Of a stretch of DNA of 38,179 bases, positions 21,213 to 29,880 are shown one piece after another. The position numbers and the translations under genes are program-made. Positions within the stretch are counted from its first letter, which is position 1, and the number at the start of each line of letters is the position of its first letter. The stretch spans positions 1-38,179 of IMG/VR virus record IMGVR_UViG_3300049422_000039; one strand, written 5' to 3'. Under the pieces are notes generated by a model. The model saw only the letters and a program-made list of their open reading frames with translations, did no database searches and was not told where the DNA came from. This stretch comes from a virus.

Positions 21213-23254
21213 TGAGCACCGAAATCGAAACCGATCACTACGATGGCGCAAGCGAAATAGAGCGAGCCTGGCGCGATGGCCTCACGCCTGACCCTCTGCT
21301 GTCGGTGTCCGAGTGGTCCGATCAGCACCGCATGCTCTCCAGCAAGGCATCAGCTGAGCCTGGTCGCTGGCGCACCAGCCGCACGCCGTACCTGAAGGAG
21401 ATCATGGACTGCCTCTCGCCCAACTCGCCTGTGGAACGGGTGGTGTTCATGAAGGCGGCGCAACTGGGCGCGACTGAAATGGGCAGCAACTGGATTGGCT
21501 ACGTGATCCACCATGCGCCCGGGCCGATGATGGCGGTCTGGCCGACGGTGGACATGGCCAAGCGAAATTCCAAGCAGCGGATCGACCCTTTGATTGAGGA
21601 GTCCGCTGCATTGCGTGAATTGATTTCACCGGCCAGGTCGCGAGATTCCGGCAACACCATTCTGGCCAAGGAGTTCCGGGGTGGCGTGTTGGTGATGACC
21701 GGTGCCAACAGCGCAGTGGGGCTGCGCTCAATGCCGGTGCGCTATTTGTTCCTGGACGAGGTCGACGGTTATCCGCTGGATGTTGAGGGCGAAGGCGATG
21801 CGATTTCGCTGGCCGAAGCCCGCACGCGCACCTTCACCCGGCGCAAGATTTTCATTGTGTCGACCCCGACCATCTCGGGCGTGTCGGCCATTGAGCGCGA
21901 GTACGAGGCAAGTGACCAGCGGCGCTACTTTGTTCCCTGTCCGCACTGCGATCACCGCCAGTGGCTGCGTTTTGAGAACCTGCGCTGGGAAAAAGCCAAA
22001 CCTGAGACCGCAGCCTATGTGTGCGAGTCCTGTGAACAGCCGATTGCAGAGCACCACAAGACGCGAATGCTCGAACTCGGCCAATGGCGCAGCATGATTG
22101 CGCAAGAGTCTGCAACGAGCAGCAAAGGTCGCAAAAAGACTGCCGGGTTTCACTTGTCATCCTTGTATAGCCCGGTCGGCTGGCGTAGCTGGCGCGATGT
22201 GGCTGCCGCCTGGGAGAGCGCGGTCAGCAAGGAATCCGGTTCCGCTGCTGCCATCAAGACCTTCAAAAACACCGAACTGGGTGAGACCTGGCTCGAAGAA
22301 GGCGAAGCACCGGATTGGCAGCGCCTGATTGAGCGCCGCGAAGATTACCGAATCGGCAGCGTTGCACTGGGTGGCTTGCTGTTGGTGGCCGGTGCGGACG
22401 TGCAGAAGGACCGGATTGAGGTGTCGATCTGGGCATTCGGTCGCGGCAAGGAGTCCTGGCTGGTGGAGCACCGCGTGCTGATGGGTGACACTGCGCGCGA
22501 TGCCGTCTGGAAACGCTTGTCAGAGTTACTGGCCGAGCGCTGGACGCACGCCAGTGGTGTGTTGATGCCTTTGACCAGGCTGGCGCTGGACACCGGTTTT
22601 GCCACTCAGGAGACCTATGCGTTTGCCCGCAGTTGTCACGACCCGCGACTGATGCCCGTCAAAGGGGTGCGCAGCGGTGCGATGGGTGGCGCGGCGCTGA
22701 TCGGCACGCCTACGGCGGTGGATGTGACCCAGGGCGGCAAGAAGCTGCGTCGAGGCATCAAGCTGTATTCGGTGGCGGTGGGCATGGCCAAGATGGAGCT
22801 TTACAACAACCTGCGCAAAGCAGCAGATGTGGGCTCGGACGGGACCACACCGCTTTACCCGGCTGGATTTGTTCATTTACCCAAAGTGGACGCCGAATAT
22901 GTGCAGCAGTTGTGCGCCGAGAGTTTGATCACCCGGCACGACCGAAATGGCTTTGCACACCGTGAGTGGCAAAAGATGCGCGAGCGCAATGAGGCCTTGG
23001 ACTGCTATGTGTATGCCCGGGCGGCAGCGTCGAGTGTCGGTCTGGACCGCTTTGAGGAGCGCCACTGGCGCGAATTGGAAAAACAACTCGGGCTGGCGCG
23101 GCCACCCGACTCCGAGGTGAATGTCACCTCATCAAATTTGTCCATAGATTCCATTGATGCCAGCCTGACTGATGCAGGTCGCGCTGGCATCAGTGCTTCT
23201 GGACAGCCCAAATTCGGTCGACGCGTGATCCGTAGTCCCTGGCTTAAACGCTAG
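21212..23254 (+). CDS. terL: Terminase large subunit, GpA family
   Basis: 680 residues. The ATPase part has the variant Walker A VFMKAAQLGATEMGS (about residue 78) and Walker B YLFLDEVDGYP. A Cys-rich zinc-like insert follows (VPCPHCDHRQW...YVCESCEQPI). The C-terminal nuclease domain begins near GGLLLVAGADVQKDRIEV (first acidic residue). These features match the lambda gpA-type family. It powers DNA packaging into the procapsid and cuts the concatemer. It is followed by a two-hairpin terminator region. Confidence 0.94.
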   Translation: MSTEIETDHYDGASEIERAWRDGLTPDPLLSVSEWSDQHRMLSSKASAEPGRWRTSRTPYLKEIMDCLSPNSPVERVVFMKAAQLGATEMGSNWIGYVIHHAPGPMMAVWPTVDMAKRNSKQRIDPLIEESAALRELISPARSRDSGNTILAKEFRGGVLVMTGANSAVGLRSMPVRYLFLDEVDGYPLDVEGEGDAISLAEARTRTFTRRKIFIVSTPTISGVSAIEREYEASDQRRYFVPCPHCDHRQWLRFENLRWEKAKPETAAYVCESCEQPIAEHHKTRMLELGQWRSMIAQESATSSKGRKKTAGFHLSSLYSPVGWRSWRDVAAAWESAVSKESGSAAAIKTFKNTELGETWLEEGEAPDWQRLIERREDYRIGSVALGGLLLVAGADVQKDRIEVSIWAFGRGKESWLVEHRVLMGDTARDAVWKRLSELLAERWTHASGVLMPLTRLALDTGFATQETYAFARSCHDPRLMPVKGVRSGAMGGAALIGTPTAVDVTQGGKKLRRGIKLYSVAVGMAKMELYNNLRKAADVGSDGTTPLYPAGFVHLPKVDAEYVQQLCAESLITRHDRNGFAHREWQKMRERNEALDCYVYARAAASSVGLDRFEERHWRELEKQLGLARPPDSEVNVTSSNLSIDSIDASLTDAGRAGISASGQPKFGRRVIRSPWLKR

Positions 23255-23285
23255 GGGCTGTGTCGCACTGGTCGACCGTTTAACC

Positions 23286-23332
23286 GGAGCGTTTTGGCGC
23301 TCCTTCAATCACGGCACTTCGGTGCCTTTTTT
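23286..23332 (+). terminator. Double hairpin with intrinsic terminator after terL
   Basis: GGAGCG/CGCTCC (23286-23303) is followed by GGCAC-TTCG-GTGCC (23313-23326) and a six-T run (23327-23332). The second is a textbook intrinsic terminator with a stable UUCG-type loop. Confidence 0.85.
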
Positions 23333-23367
23333 ATTGCCTTTTCATTTCCTTATTTGGAGTTTTCCCC

Positions 23368-23874
23368 ATGAGTTTGCAAACACGCCTTGAATCCCTGGTT
23401 CTACGCCTTGCCGCCGAGTTCAAGACCATTTACGGTCAGGTCGGTACGCTGGCCAACCTCTCGACAACTGACAAAACCAGCCTGGTCAGTTCCATCAATG
23501 AGCTGCGCAGCCAGATTTCCACTTTGGCTGGCGTCACCATCATTGACGATGCCAACGCGGCTGGTACGGCCACCACGTTCTCGGCATCGAAGATCACCAC
23601 CTTGCTCGATGCCCTCAAGGCTGACTTGCTCGGTGGTGCCGATGCAGCATTCGACACGCTCAAAGAACTGCAAACGGCCATCCTGGATGACCAGACGGGC
23701 ATCGCGGCCTTGCTTGCCGCTGTTGACAAGCGGGTGCGCTTTGATGCGGCGCAATCCCTGACTGCCACCGAGCAGGAGCAGGCACGCCAGAACATCGGCG
23801 CGGTCTCTGTGCTGGACATCGGCAATGCGGATACCGACTTTGTGGCGGCGTTTGAAGCTGCGCTGCTGGCCTGA
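23368..23874 (+). CDS. Fibre-like structural protein
   Basis: 168 residues from MSLQTRLESLVLRLA, with TTGGAG upstream. The N-terminal amphipathic helix is followed by KTSLVSSINELRSQISTLAG, a coiled-coil/trimerisation pattern seen in phage fibres. The middle has repeated Ala/Leu/Asp helices (LLDALKADLLGGADAAFDTLKELQTAIL), and the end has QSLTATEQEQARQNIGA, a motif frequent in tail-fibre shafts. It lies between terminase and the head-tail joiner, not with the tail genes, so a head-fibre or decoration role is possible. Confidence 0.65.
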   Translation: MSLQTRLESLVLRLAAEFKTIYGQVGTLANLSTTDKTSLVSSINELRSQISTLAGVTIIDDANAAGTATTFSASKITTLLDALKADLLGGADAAFDTLKELQTAILDDQTGIAALLAAVDKRVRFDAAQSLTATEQEQARQNIGAVSVLDIGNADTDFVAAFEAALLA

Positions 23875-23880
23875 TCGTTC

Positions 23881-24285
23881 ATGAACCTGGCCCAACACAT
23901 CACCGAATTGGCGCAGCGACTGGCTCTTGAACTCAAGACCCGCATTACCGCCGATCACCCTGGGGTTGCAAAAGCCTGGGTGTGCTTCGGGGTGGTTGTA
24001 ACTGGCAGCAAAGCTTCGGTGGTGGTTCGGGCTGGGTTCAATGTGCATAGCGTCACCCGCACAAGCACTGGCAAATTCCGGGTGACGTTTTTGAGCCCCA
24101 TGCCAGATGCCAATTACTGCTGGCAGTCGTTCGCACGCAATGCTGGCAATCAATCCGCCATGAAACACGCTGGCGCACGCACCACAGCGGAGGCCAAGAC
24201 CACCCAGTTTGTTGAGGTCGTCTGCACCACCTCAAACGGCACCTTGACCGACACCACCGAGATGAACCTGACCGTCTGGCGCTGA
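23881..24285 (+). CDS. Fibre-type protein, probable partner of the preceding gene
   Basis: 134 residues from MNLAQHITELAQRLALELKTRI. The N-terminal helix resembles that of the preceding protein. The rest (GVAKAWVCFGVVV...VRAGFNVHSVTRTSTGKFRVTFLSPMPDANYCWQSFARNAGN) matches the beta-rich domain found at the ends of phage tail fibres and similar receptor-contact proteins. It starts six bases after the preceding stop, without a clear ribosome site, so its translation may be coupled. It is structural; whether it sits on the head or tail is unknown. Confidence 0.68.
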   Translation: MNLAQHITELAQRLALELKTRITADHPGVAKAWVCFGVVVTGSKASVVVRAGFNVHSVTRTSTGKFRVTFLSPMPDANYCWQSFARNAGNQSAMKHAGARTTAEAKTTQFVEVVCTTSNGTLTDTTEMNLTVWR

Positions 24286-24308
24286 TGCCCGAACAGAAAA
24301 CAAACACC

Positions 24309-24530
24309 ATGTCCTTCTCTCAAACCCAACTCGAAGCCTTGCAAGCTGCACTCACGCAAGGCGAGCGTCGCGTCTCATTCGGCGACAAGACCGTCGAATA
24401 CCGCTCCGTTGACGAACTCCGCCAAGCCATTCGCGAGGTCAAGCGAGGGCTGTCTGAGCAAGCCGCATCAACTGGCATGTGGCCCAGCGCGCCGCGTCAG
24501 ATTCGCGTGACCACATCCAAAGGCTTCTGA
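24309..24530 (+). CDS. gpW-like head-tail joining protein
   Basis: 73 residues from MSFSQTQLEAL; an in-frame ATG at 24285 would add eight residues. The pattern LEALQAALTQGERRVSFGDKTVEYRSVDELRQAIREV is that of the gpW family, a small alpha+beta protein that plugs the portal after packaging. The stop overlaps the portal start (TGATG). Position before the portal matches lambda W-B order. Confidence 0.85.
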   Translation: MSFSQTQLEALQAALTQGERRVSFGDKTVEYRSVDELRQAIREVKRGLSEQAASTGMWPSAPRQIRVTTSKGF

Positions 24531-26062
24531 TGACTTGGTACACAAAAATCAGAAGTCTGTTTGGCCAGGTGGGTCAGGGACCGATACATGAAGCAGCAGG
24601 CCGTGGCAGGCGTGCACAGGCCTGGATGCCCGGCAACCCCGGCGCTGTGTCGGCGCTGCTCGCCACCAATTCTGAGTTGCGCACCAAAAGCCGCGACCTG
24701 GTGCGGCGCAACGCCTGGGCTCAGTCTGGCATCGAGGCCTTTGTGGCCAATGCGGTCGGCACCGGCATCAAGCCACAAAGTCTGGCCGGTGACGACACGT
24801 TCAAGGCGGCAGTGCAGACACTGTGGCGCGACTGGGTAGAGGAAGCCGATGCGGCAGGCCAGACAGACTTCTATGGTTTGCAAGCCTTGGCTTGTCGGGC
24901 CATGCTGGAGGGCGGTGAATGCCTGATCCGGCTGCGACCGCGCCGACCCGAAGATGGTTTGAGTGTGCCGCTGCAACTCCAGCTGATCGAGCCCGAGCAC
25001 CTGCCACTGAATCTCAATATCGATCTCGATTCTGGCAATGTGGTTCGTTCGGGCATCGAATTCGATGGCGTTGGCAGGCGCGTGGCGTACCACTTGTACC
25101 GTTCCCACCCCGAGGATGGCAGGCTGGCACCCATGTCCGGCCAGGGTGGTCTGGAGACGGTGCGCATCGATGCCAGTGAAATCATCCACCTGTACAAGGT
25201 GTTGCGCCCGGGGCAGATTCGGGGTGAGCCCTGGCTCTCACGGGCCCTGGTCAAACTCAATGAACTCGACCAGTACGACGACGCGGAACTGGTGCGCAAG
25301 AAGACTGCTGCCATGTTCGCAGGCTTTGTCACCCGCCAAAGCGTGGAGGACAACCTGCTGGGCGAAGGCCTGCCCGATGGCAATGGGGTATCGCTGGCTG
25401 GTTTGGAGCCCGGCACCATGCAGATTCTGGAGCCCGGCGAAGACATCAAGTTCTCTGACCCAGCCGATGTGGGTGGCTCCTATGGTGAATTTCTACGTGC
25501 CCAGTTTCGGGCGGTGGCAGCGGCCATTGGTATCACCTATGAACAACTGACCGGTGACCTCTCTGGCGTGAACTATTCCAGCATTCGGGCCGGGATGCTG
25601 GAATTCAGACGGCGTTGCGAGATGGTGCAGCACGGTGTGCTGGTGCATCAGATGTGTCGCCCAGTGTGGGCTGCATGGATGAAGCAGGCGGTGCTCAGCG
25701 GTGCCTTGACAGCGCCGGGTTTTGCCCGGGGCGGCAACGCAAAGCGGCGGCAATACCTCGCAGCCAAGTGGATTCCGCAGGGCTGGCAGTGGGTGGACCC
25801 TGAGAAAGAGTTCAAGGCCATGCTGCTGGCGATTCGCTCGGGGCTGATGAGTAGGTCTGAAGCCATTTCGGCTTTTGGTTATGACGCTGAGGACGTTGAC
25901 CGGGAAATCGCTGCTGACAACCAGCGCGCCGATGACCTAGGTCTGATTTTTGACTCCGACCCAAGACGCACCTCGAAAGACGGTGGCAGCGCGGAGCCCA
26001 ACAAGCATGCGACCCAAGCCGCTTACAACGCAACCAGCGACCCGGTCACGACTGACACGTAG
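24530..26062 (+). CDS. Portal protein, lambda gpB family
   Basis: 510 residues from MTWYTKIRSLFG. Family features include ATNSELRTKSRDLVRRNAWAQSGIEAFVANAVGTGIKP near the N-terminus, the RPRRPEDGL...QLIEPEHLP region, and the C-terminal FRAVAAAIGITYEQLTGDLSGVNYSSIRAGMLEFRRRCEMVQH, which is diagnostic of Phage_portal_2. It forms the dodecameric ring at the capsid vertex through which DNA passes. The start is coupled to the gpW-like stop. Confidence 0.94.
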   Translation: MTWYTKIRSLFGQVGQGPIHEAAGRGRRAQAWMPGNPGAVSALLATNSELRTKSRDLVRRNAWAQSGIEAFVANAVGTGIKPQSLAGDDTFKAAVQTLWRDWVEEADAAGQTDFYGLQALACRAMLEGGECLIRLRPRRPEDGLSVPLQLQLIEPEHLPLNLNIDLDSGNVVRSGIEFDGVGRRVAYHLYRSHPEDGRLAPMSGQGGLETVRIDASEIIHLYKVLRPGQIRGEPWLSRALVKLNELDQYDDAELVRKKTAAMFAGFVTRQSVEDNLLGEGLPDGNGVSLAGLEPGTMQILEPGEDIKFSDPADVGGSYGEFLRAQFRAVAAAIGITYEQLTGDLSGVNYSSIRAGMLEFRRRCEMVQHGVLVHQMCRPVWAAWMKQAVLSGALTAPGFARGGNAKRRQYLAAKWIPQGWQWVDPEKEFKAMLLAIRSGLMSRSEAISAFGYDAEDVDREIAADNQRADDLGLIFDSDPRRTSKDGGSAEPNKHATQAAYNATSDPVTTDT

Positions 26063-26071
26063 AGGATTTTC

Positions 26072-27328
26072 ATGAACCTGTTACCGCATTTGGCGGCACG
26101 CCTGTTTGGTGCGCCGCTGCTCATCCATCGCCCAAAACTTGATGTGATCCTGTCTGTGCTGGGCGCACGCGTGGGGCTGGGTGACTTGTCGGCACCGACC
26201 GGCTTTATACCGCCTGATCGAAACGCGGCCCAGTCGGAGACCAACCCTGGTCAGTCTGACATTGCCGTGATCCCCATTTATGGCACGCTGGTGCGGCGTA
26301 CCCAAGGGCTTGAAGCCCAGTCCGGTTTGACCAGTTACGCCGGTATTGCCATGGCACTGGATACAGCGCTGGCCGACCCGAATGTCGCAGCCATCGTGCT
26401 CGATATTGACTCGCCCGGTGGCGAATCCTCTGGCGTGTTTGATCTGGCGGATCGCATTCGCGCGGCCACGGCCATCAAACCAGTCTGGGCGGTTGCCAAC
26501 GATATGGCGTTCTCCGCCGCCTATGCGCTGGCCAGTGCTGCCAGCCGCCTGATCGTCTCACGCACCGGCGGTGTGGGCTCCATTGGCGTGATTGCGATGC
26601 ACGTTGATCAGTCTGTCCGGGATGTTCAAGACGGTGTGTCCTACACCGCCGTCTTTGCCGGGGACCGCAAGAACGATCTCAACCCGCACGCACCCATCTC
26701 GGGCGAAGCACAAAGTTTTTTACAGGGTGAGGTCAATCGAATTTATGACCTGTTTGCCACGACGGTGGCCAAACACCGGGGTATGGGCGTGAACACCATC
26801 AAAGGCACTCAAGCAGCCCTGTTCTTCGGCGCTGACGCGGTTGCTTCTGGTCTGGCTGATGACGTCGGCACGCTTGATGACGCGATCAGACAGATCAACT
26901 CCATGTTGCTGCCACCGGTTCCCTCGCTCTCCCGACTACTCGCCAGTTCCATCCTCACTGAAACCTCTCTTGAAAAGGAAATCCCCATGACGCAATCTGC
27001 TCAATCCGCACCAATGCTCGCCCAATCGAGCACAGTTGCCACAACTTCAAACACTGAAGCCGCGTTTGCAGTCTCTGATGCGATTGAAATCGCGCAAAGC
27101 TGCACGCTGGCTGGCCGCACTGACCTGATCGCTGGCTTTTTGGAAGCCAAAGTGGCACCCAGTCAGGTGCGCAGCCAGTTGCTCACGGCAATGGCACAGC
27201 AATCCACGGAAATTGTCAGCCGAATTGACCCCAATGCCGTGCATCACCAGGAAATGGCTGCCTCCAACCCGGCATCTTCCGACAACCCGCTGATTCAGGC
27301 CGTTAAAGCCCGCATTGCTGCTCGCTAA
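26072..27328 (+). CDS. S49-family capsid maturation protease with scaffold domain
   Basis: 418 residues, with AGAGGA upstream. Residues about 60-280 are a peptidase S49/SppA-like domain (AIVLDIDSPGGESSGVFDLADRI; catalytic Ser in NDMAFSAAYALAS; GGVGSIGV). The last 113 residues form the scaffold part, with its own internal start at 26987. This equals the lambda C/Nu3 arrangement: a protease fused to scaffold, plus free scaffold from a nested start. The protease processes scaffold and portal proteins during head assembly. Confidence 0.92.
   Translation: MNLLPHLAARLFGAPLLIHRPKLDVILSVLGARVGLGDLSAPTGFIPPDRNAAQSETNPGQSDIAVIPIYGTLVRRTQGLEAQSGLTSYAGIAMALDTALADPNVAAIVLDIDSPGGESSGVFDLADRIRAATAIKPVWAVANDMAFSAAYALASAASRLIVSRTGGVGSIGVIAMHVDQSVRDVQDGVSYTAVFAGDRKNDLNPHAPISGEAQSFLQGEVNRIYDLFATTVAKHRGMGVNTIKGTQAALFFGADAVASGLADDVGTLDDAIRQINSMLLPPVPSLSRLLASSILTETSLEKEIPMTQSAQSAPMLAQSSTVATTSNTEAAFAVSDAIEIAQSCTLAGRTDLIAGFLEAKVAPSQVRSQLLTAMAQQSTEIVSRIDPNAVHHQEMAASNPASSDNPLIQAVKARIAAR
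26987..27328 (+). CDS. Nested scaffold protein (Nu3-like internal start)
   Basis: An in-frame ATG at codon 306 of the protease gene, preceded by AAAAGGAAATCCCC, an internal ribosome site. The product would be 113 residues, mostly helical and Ala/Ser/Gln-rich (MTQSAQSAPMLAQ...), like known scaffolds. The lambda Nu3 precedent and the ribosome site support it. Translation from here is inferred. Confidence 0.6.
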   Translation: MTQSAQSAPMLAQSSTVATTSNTEAAFAVSDAIEIAQSCTLAGRTDLIAGFLEAKVAPSQVRSQLLTAMAQQSTEIVSRIDPNAVHHQEMAASNPASSDNPLIQAVKARIAAR

Positions 27329-27372
27329 ACCACGTCACAAATCAACTTTCCCCTCACTGATTGGAGAACTCT

Positions 27373-27750
27373 ATGGCTGAAATCAAACAAACCCTCAATC
27401 TGGGCGACTTGCTCAAGTACGAAGACGAAGGCTTTTATTCGCGCGACCGCGCCACCCTGACTGCTGGCCAAACCCTGGTACTGGGCACCGTACTTGGGTT
27501 TGTGGTCGCCACCGGACGGGTTAAACAACTCGATCCGAGCGCCACCGATGGCAGCCAAGTCGCCTGTGGCGTGTTGCTGCAAGACTGCGATGCCTATCTG
27601 GCAGACCGGGACGACGCACTGATGCTGGCGCGCCATAGCGCAGTGGCCCAGCACGCGCTCACCTGGCCTGCCGCCATCACTGTTGCCGAGCGTGACGCTG
27701 CAGTGGCCCAACTCAAGGCCCTGGGCATTCTGGTGCGCCAAAGCGCCTGA
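27373..27750 (+). CDS. Head decoration protein, lambda gpD family
   Basis: 125 residues from MAEIKQTLNLGDLLKYE; GGAGA upstream selects this ATG. The pattern TLTAGQTLVLGTVLGFV, then DGSQVACGVLLQDCDAY and DDALMLARHSAVAQHALTWP, is that of HDPD (Pfam PF02924). It trims the expanded capsid as trimers and stabilises it under DNA pressure. It lies between the protease/scaffold and major capsid genes, as in lambda. Confidence 0.88.
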   Translation: MAEIKQTLNLGDLLKYEDEGFYSRDRATLTAGQTLVLGTVLGFVVATGRVKQLDPSATDGSQVACGVLLQDCDAYLADRDDALMLARHSAVAQHALTWPAAITVAERDAAVAQLKALGILVRQSA

Positions 27751-27801
27751 CCACCAAAGCCAATTCACCTCATCCCGCTCACTCATTGAAGGAAAGCCAT
27801 C

Positions 27802-28824
27802 ATGGCCATCAACAACCCGTTTCTCAATCCTGCTTTTTCCATGGCATCGCTGACAGCAGCGATCAACCTGCTGCCCAATCGCTACGACCGACTCGACCAG
27901 TTGGGTCTTTTTTCCGCCAAGCCGGTACGCACCCGCACCATCGTGCTCGAAGAAAAGGCCGGTGTGCTCAATTTGCTGCCCAGTCTGCCTGTGGGCTCAC
28001 CCGGTACGGTCGGTATTCGGGGCAAGCGCACGCTGCGCAGCTTTGTCATCCCGCACATCCCGCACGATGACGTGGTGCTCCCTGAAGAGGTCTTGGGACT
28101 GCGCTCGTTTGGCACCGAGAATGAATTTGCCTCCATTGCGGCGGTGCTGGCTGAGCACCTGGACAACATGCGCACCAAACACGCAGCCACACTGGAATAT
28201 CTGCGCATGGGTGCATTGAAAGGCATCGTGTTGGATGCAGATGGCCGGGTTTTGGTGAACCTGTACGACGAATTCAAGATCACGCCCAAAACCATCAGCT
28301 TCAAACTCAACGTCGACACCACCAACGTGCTGGAAAAGTGTCTTGATCTCAAACGCTACTTGGGCAAAAGCCTGATGGGTGAGCGCATGAGCAGCGTTCA
28401 GTGTCTTGTTTCACCCGAGTTCTTCACCAAGCTCGTGACCCACCCCAGCGTGGTCGATGCGTACCGCCTGTTCAATGAGAGTCAGATTCTGCGCTCCGAT
28501 ATGCGCTCGGGCTTTCCGTTTGCAGGGGTCACCTTTGAGGAATATGCCGGTGAAGCCAGCGTACCCGACGGCTCTGGTGGCTGGTCGACCAAGTCCTATA
28601 TCGATGCTGGCGAAGGGCATGCGTTCCCGCTGGGCACGATCGACACCTTTGCCACCTACTTTGCGCCGGCTGACTTTAACGAGACAGTCAACACGCTGGG
28701 CCAGCCGATCTATGCCAAGCAGGCTCCGCGACAGTTTGAACGTGGCACCGACTTGCACACTCAGAGCAATCCGCTGCCCCTGTGCCAGCGGCCGGCTCTG
28801 CTGGTGCGCCTGACCGCGACGTGA
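27802..28824 (+). CDS. Major capsid protein, lambda gpE family
   Basis: 340 residues with a GAAGGAAA ribosome site. The N-terminus (LTAAINLLPNRYDRLDQLGLFSAKPVRTRTIVLEEKAGVLNLLPS) and the end (FATYFAPADFNETVNTLGQPIYAKQAPRQFERGTDLHTQSNPLPLCQRPALLVRL) match the Phage_cap_E family closely. It builds the icosahedral shell with an HK97-like fold. Confidence 0.95.
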   Translation: MAINNPFLNPAFSMASLTAAINLLPNRYDRLDQLGLFSAKPVRTRTIVLEEKAGVLNLLPSLPVGSPGTVGIRGKRTLRSFVIPHIPHDDVVLPEEVLGLRSFGTENEFASIAAVLAEHLDNMRTKHAATLEYLRMGALKGIVLDADGRVLVNLYDEFKITPKTISFKLNVDTTNVLEKCLDLKRYLGKSLMGERMSSVQCLVSPEFFTKLVTHPSVVDAYRLFNESQILRSDMRSGFPFAGVTFEEYAGEASVPDGSGGWSTKSYIDAGEGHAFPLGTIDTFATYFAPADFNETVNTLGQPIYAKQAPRQFERGTDLHTQSNPLPLCQRPALLVRLTAT

Positions 28825-28837
28825 TGGGAGCAATCCC

Positions 28838-29143
28838 ATGACCACCTTGGTAGAAAAACTCTACCGCGCCGCTGCCAACGTCGGGTTTCTCAAGACCTGC
28901 GTCTGGCAACCCAGCGATGGCGGTGTAGATCAAACCCACTCGGTAGGGTTTTCTGCACCTGATCAAGACGTGCTCTCGGGGCTGGGAGTCAGCACCGAGT
29001 ACGCGATGACCTACCCAAACTCCTGCCTTGTGGGGCTGAAATCCCGCGAGGTGGTGCAAATCGAGGGCGATGTCTACCAGGTGCGAGAAGTCATGGCCGT
29101 GGGCGATGGCTCCGAGGTGCGCGCCAAACTGATGCGGGTGTGA
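28838..29143 (+). CDS. Head-tail connector (gpFII-like)
   Basis: 101 residues with GGGAGC upstream. It is a small beta-rich protein (SCLVGLKSREVVQIEGDVYQVREVMAVGDGSEVRAKLMRV) of the size and position of lambda FII, which makes the platform joining head and tail. Similarity is at the level of layout rather than an exact motif. The converging pRiA4b-type gene ends 16 bases downstream. Confidence 0.7.
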   Translation: MTTLVEKLYRAAANVGFLKTCVWQPSDGGVDQTHSVGFSAPDQDVLSGLGVSTEYAMTYPNSCLVGLKSREVVQIEGDVYQVREVMAVGDGSEVRAKLMRV

Positions 29144-29159
29144 TCACTGACTTGTGTAG

Positions 29160-29816
29160 TCAGGTGCCAATCTTGATCCAGCCATTCCAAAGCATGCGAT
29201 CCAGGGCTGCGTTGGCAGCCTTGCGGTCAAAGCGTTCAGGATCAAAGTCCAGTCCAGCCCATTCGCGCATTTCTTTGGCTTCTTCGCTGTAGGGGCTGTC
29301 CTCAAGGGTGGCCAGAGACTCCTGATAGCCCCAAATGCCACCCGCGTCTTCAGGCGGGCAGGCTCGCTGACCCGATTCCACCCATACCCGGCCAGCGTTG
29401 CTGTCGTCATTGTCCAGATCCCGTATGGACTCGACCGTGATCCGGTGCTGCCAACTGTCGCCAAAGTCGTACAGGTATTCAAACACCTCACCTGTTTCCA
29501 GCAGTTGATTGAGACGGAATTTGGACTCATCCAAGGTTTCGATTTCCAAAAACTGGTCTTCTTCGTCGGGCGGTGCGTAACGCTTTTCACGAATCGTGAA
29601 TTCATGCAAATGCGAGTCAGTCCAGCCCATGGCCGCTTGCAGGATGTGGTGAAACGCATTCAGGCGTGCGCGGCCATCGATGTAAATGCGTCGCCAGATC
29701 ACGGGCTCTGAGTCCACCAACTCGACCTTGAGGATGAAAACACTCGGAGATGACTGGGATTTGAGGCTTTTTCTGCTGCCGCTGCTGGTGCCTTTGACGG
29801 GCTTGGATGTCGCCAT
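29160..29816 (-). CDS. Plasmid pRiA4b ORF-3 family protein (inserted cargo gene)
   Basis: 218 residues from MATSKPVKGTSS; the Ser-rich N-terminus is followed by the family core. Signature segments are VFILKVELVDSEPVIWRRIYIDG, FHHILQAAMGWTDSHLHEF, EYLYDFGDSWQHRITVE and ACPPEDAGGIWGYQESL. It runs against the late operon between connector and tail-terminator genes and carries its own promoter (29847-29875), the hallmark of a moron: cargo expressed from the lysogen. The function of the family is not known. Confidence 0.9.
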   Translation of the reverse strand: MATSKPVKGTSSGSRKSLKSQSSPSVFILKVELVDSEPVIWRRIYIDGRARLNAFHHILQAAMGWTDSHLHEFTIREKRYAPPDEEDQFLEIETLDESKFRLNQLLETGEVFEYLYDFGDSWQHRITVESIRDLDNDDSNAGRVWVESGQRACPPEDAGGIWGYQESLATLEDSPYSEEAKEMREWAGLDFDPERFDRKAANAALDRMLWNGWIKIGT

Positions 29817-29846
29817 GAAGAGTGCCTCTTTGAACTCAAAACAAGC

Positions 29847-29875
29847 ATTTTATGAATGACCCATAACCCATCCAA
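29847..29875 (-). promoter_or_regulatory. Promoter of the inserted pRiA4b-type gene
   Basis: On the minus strand, TTGGAT and TAAAAT are separated by exactly 17 bases. The expected transcript start is about 25 bases before the gene's ATG. It lies within the short spacer ahead of the plus-strand tail gene at 29881. Confidence 0.55.
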
Positions 29876-29880
29876 AAACC

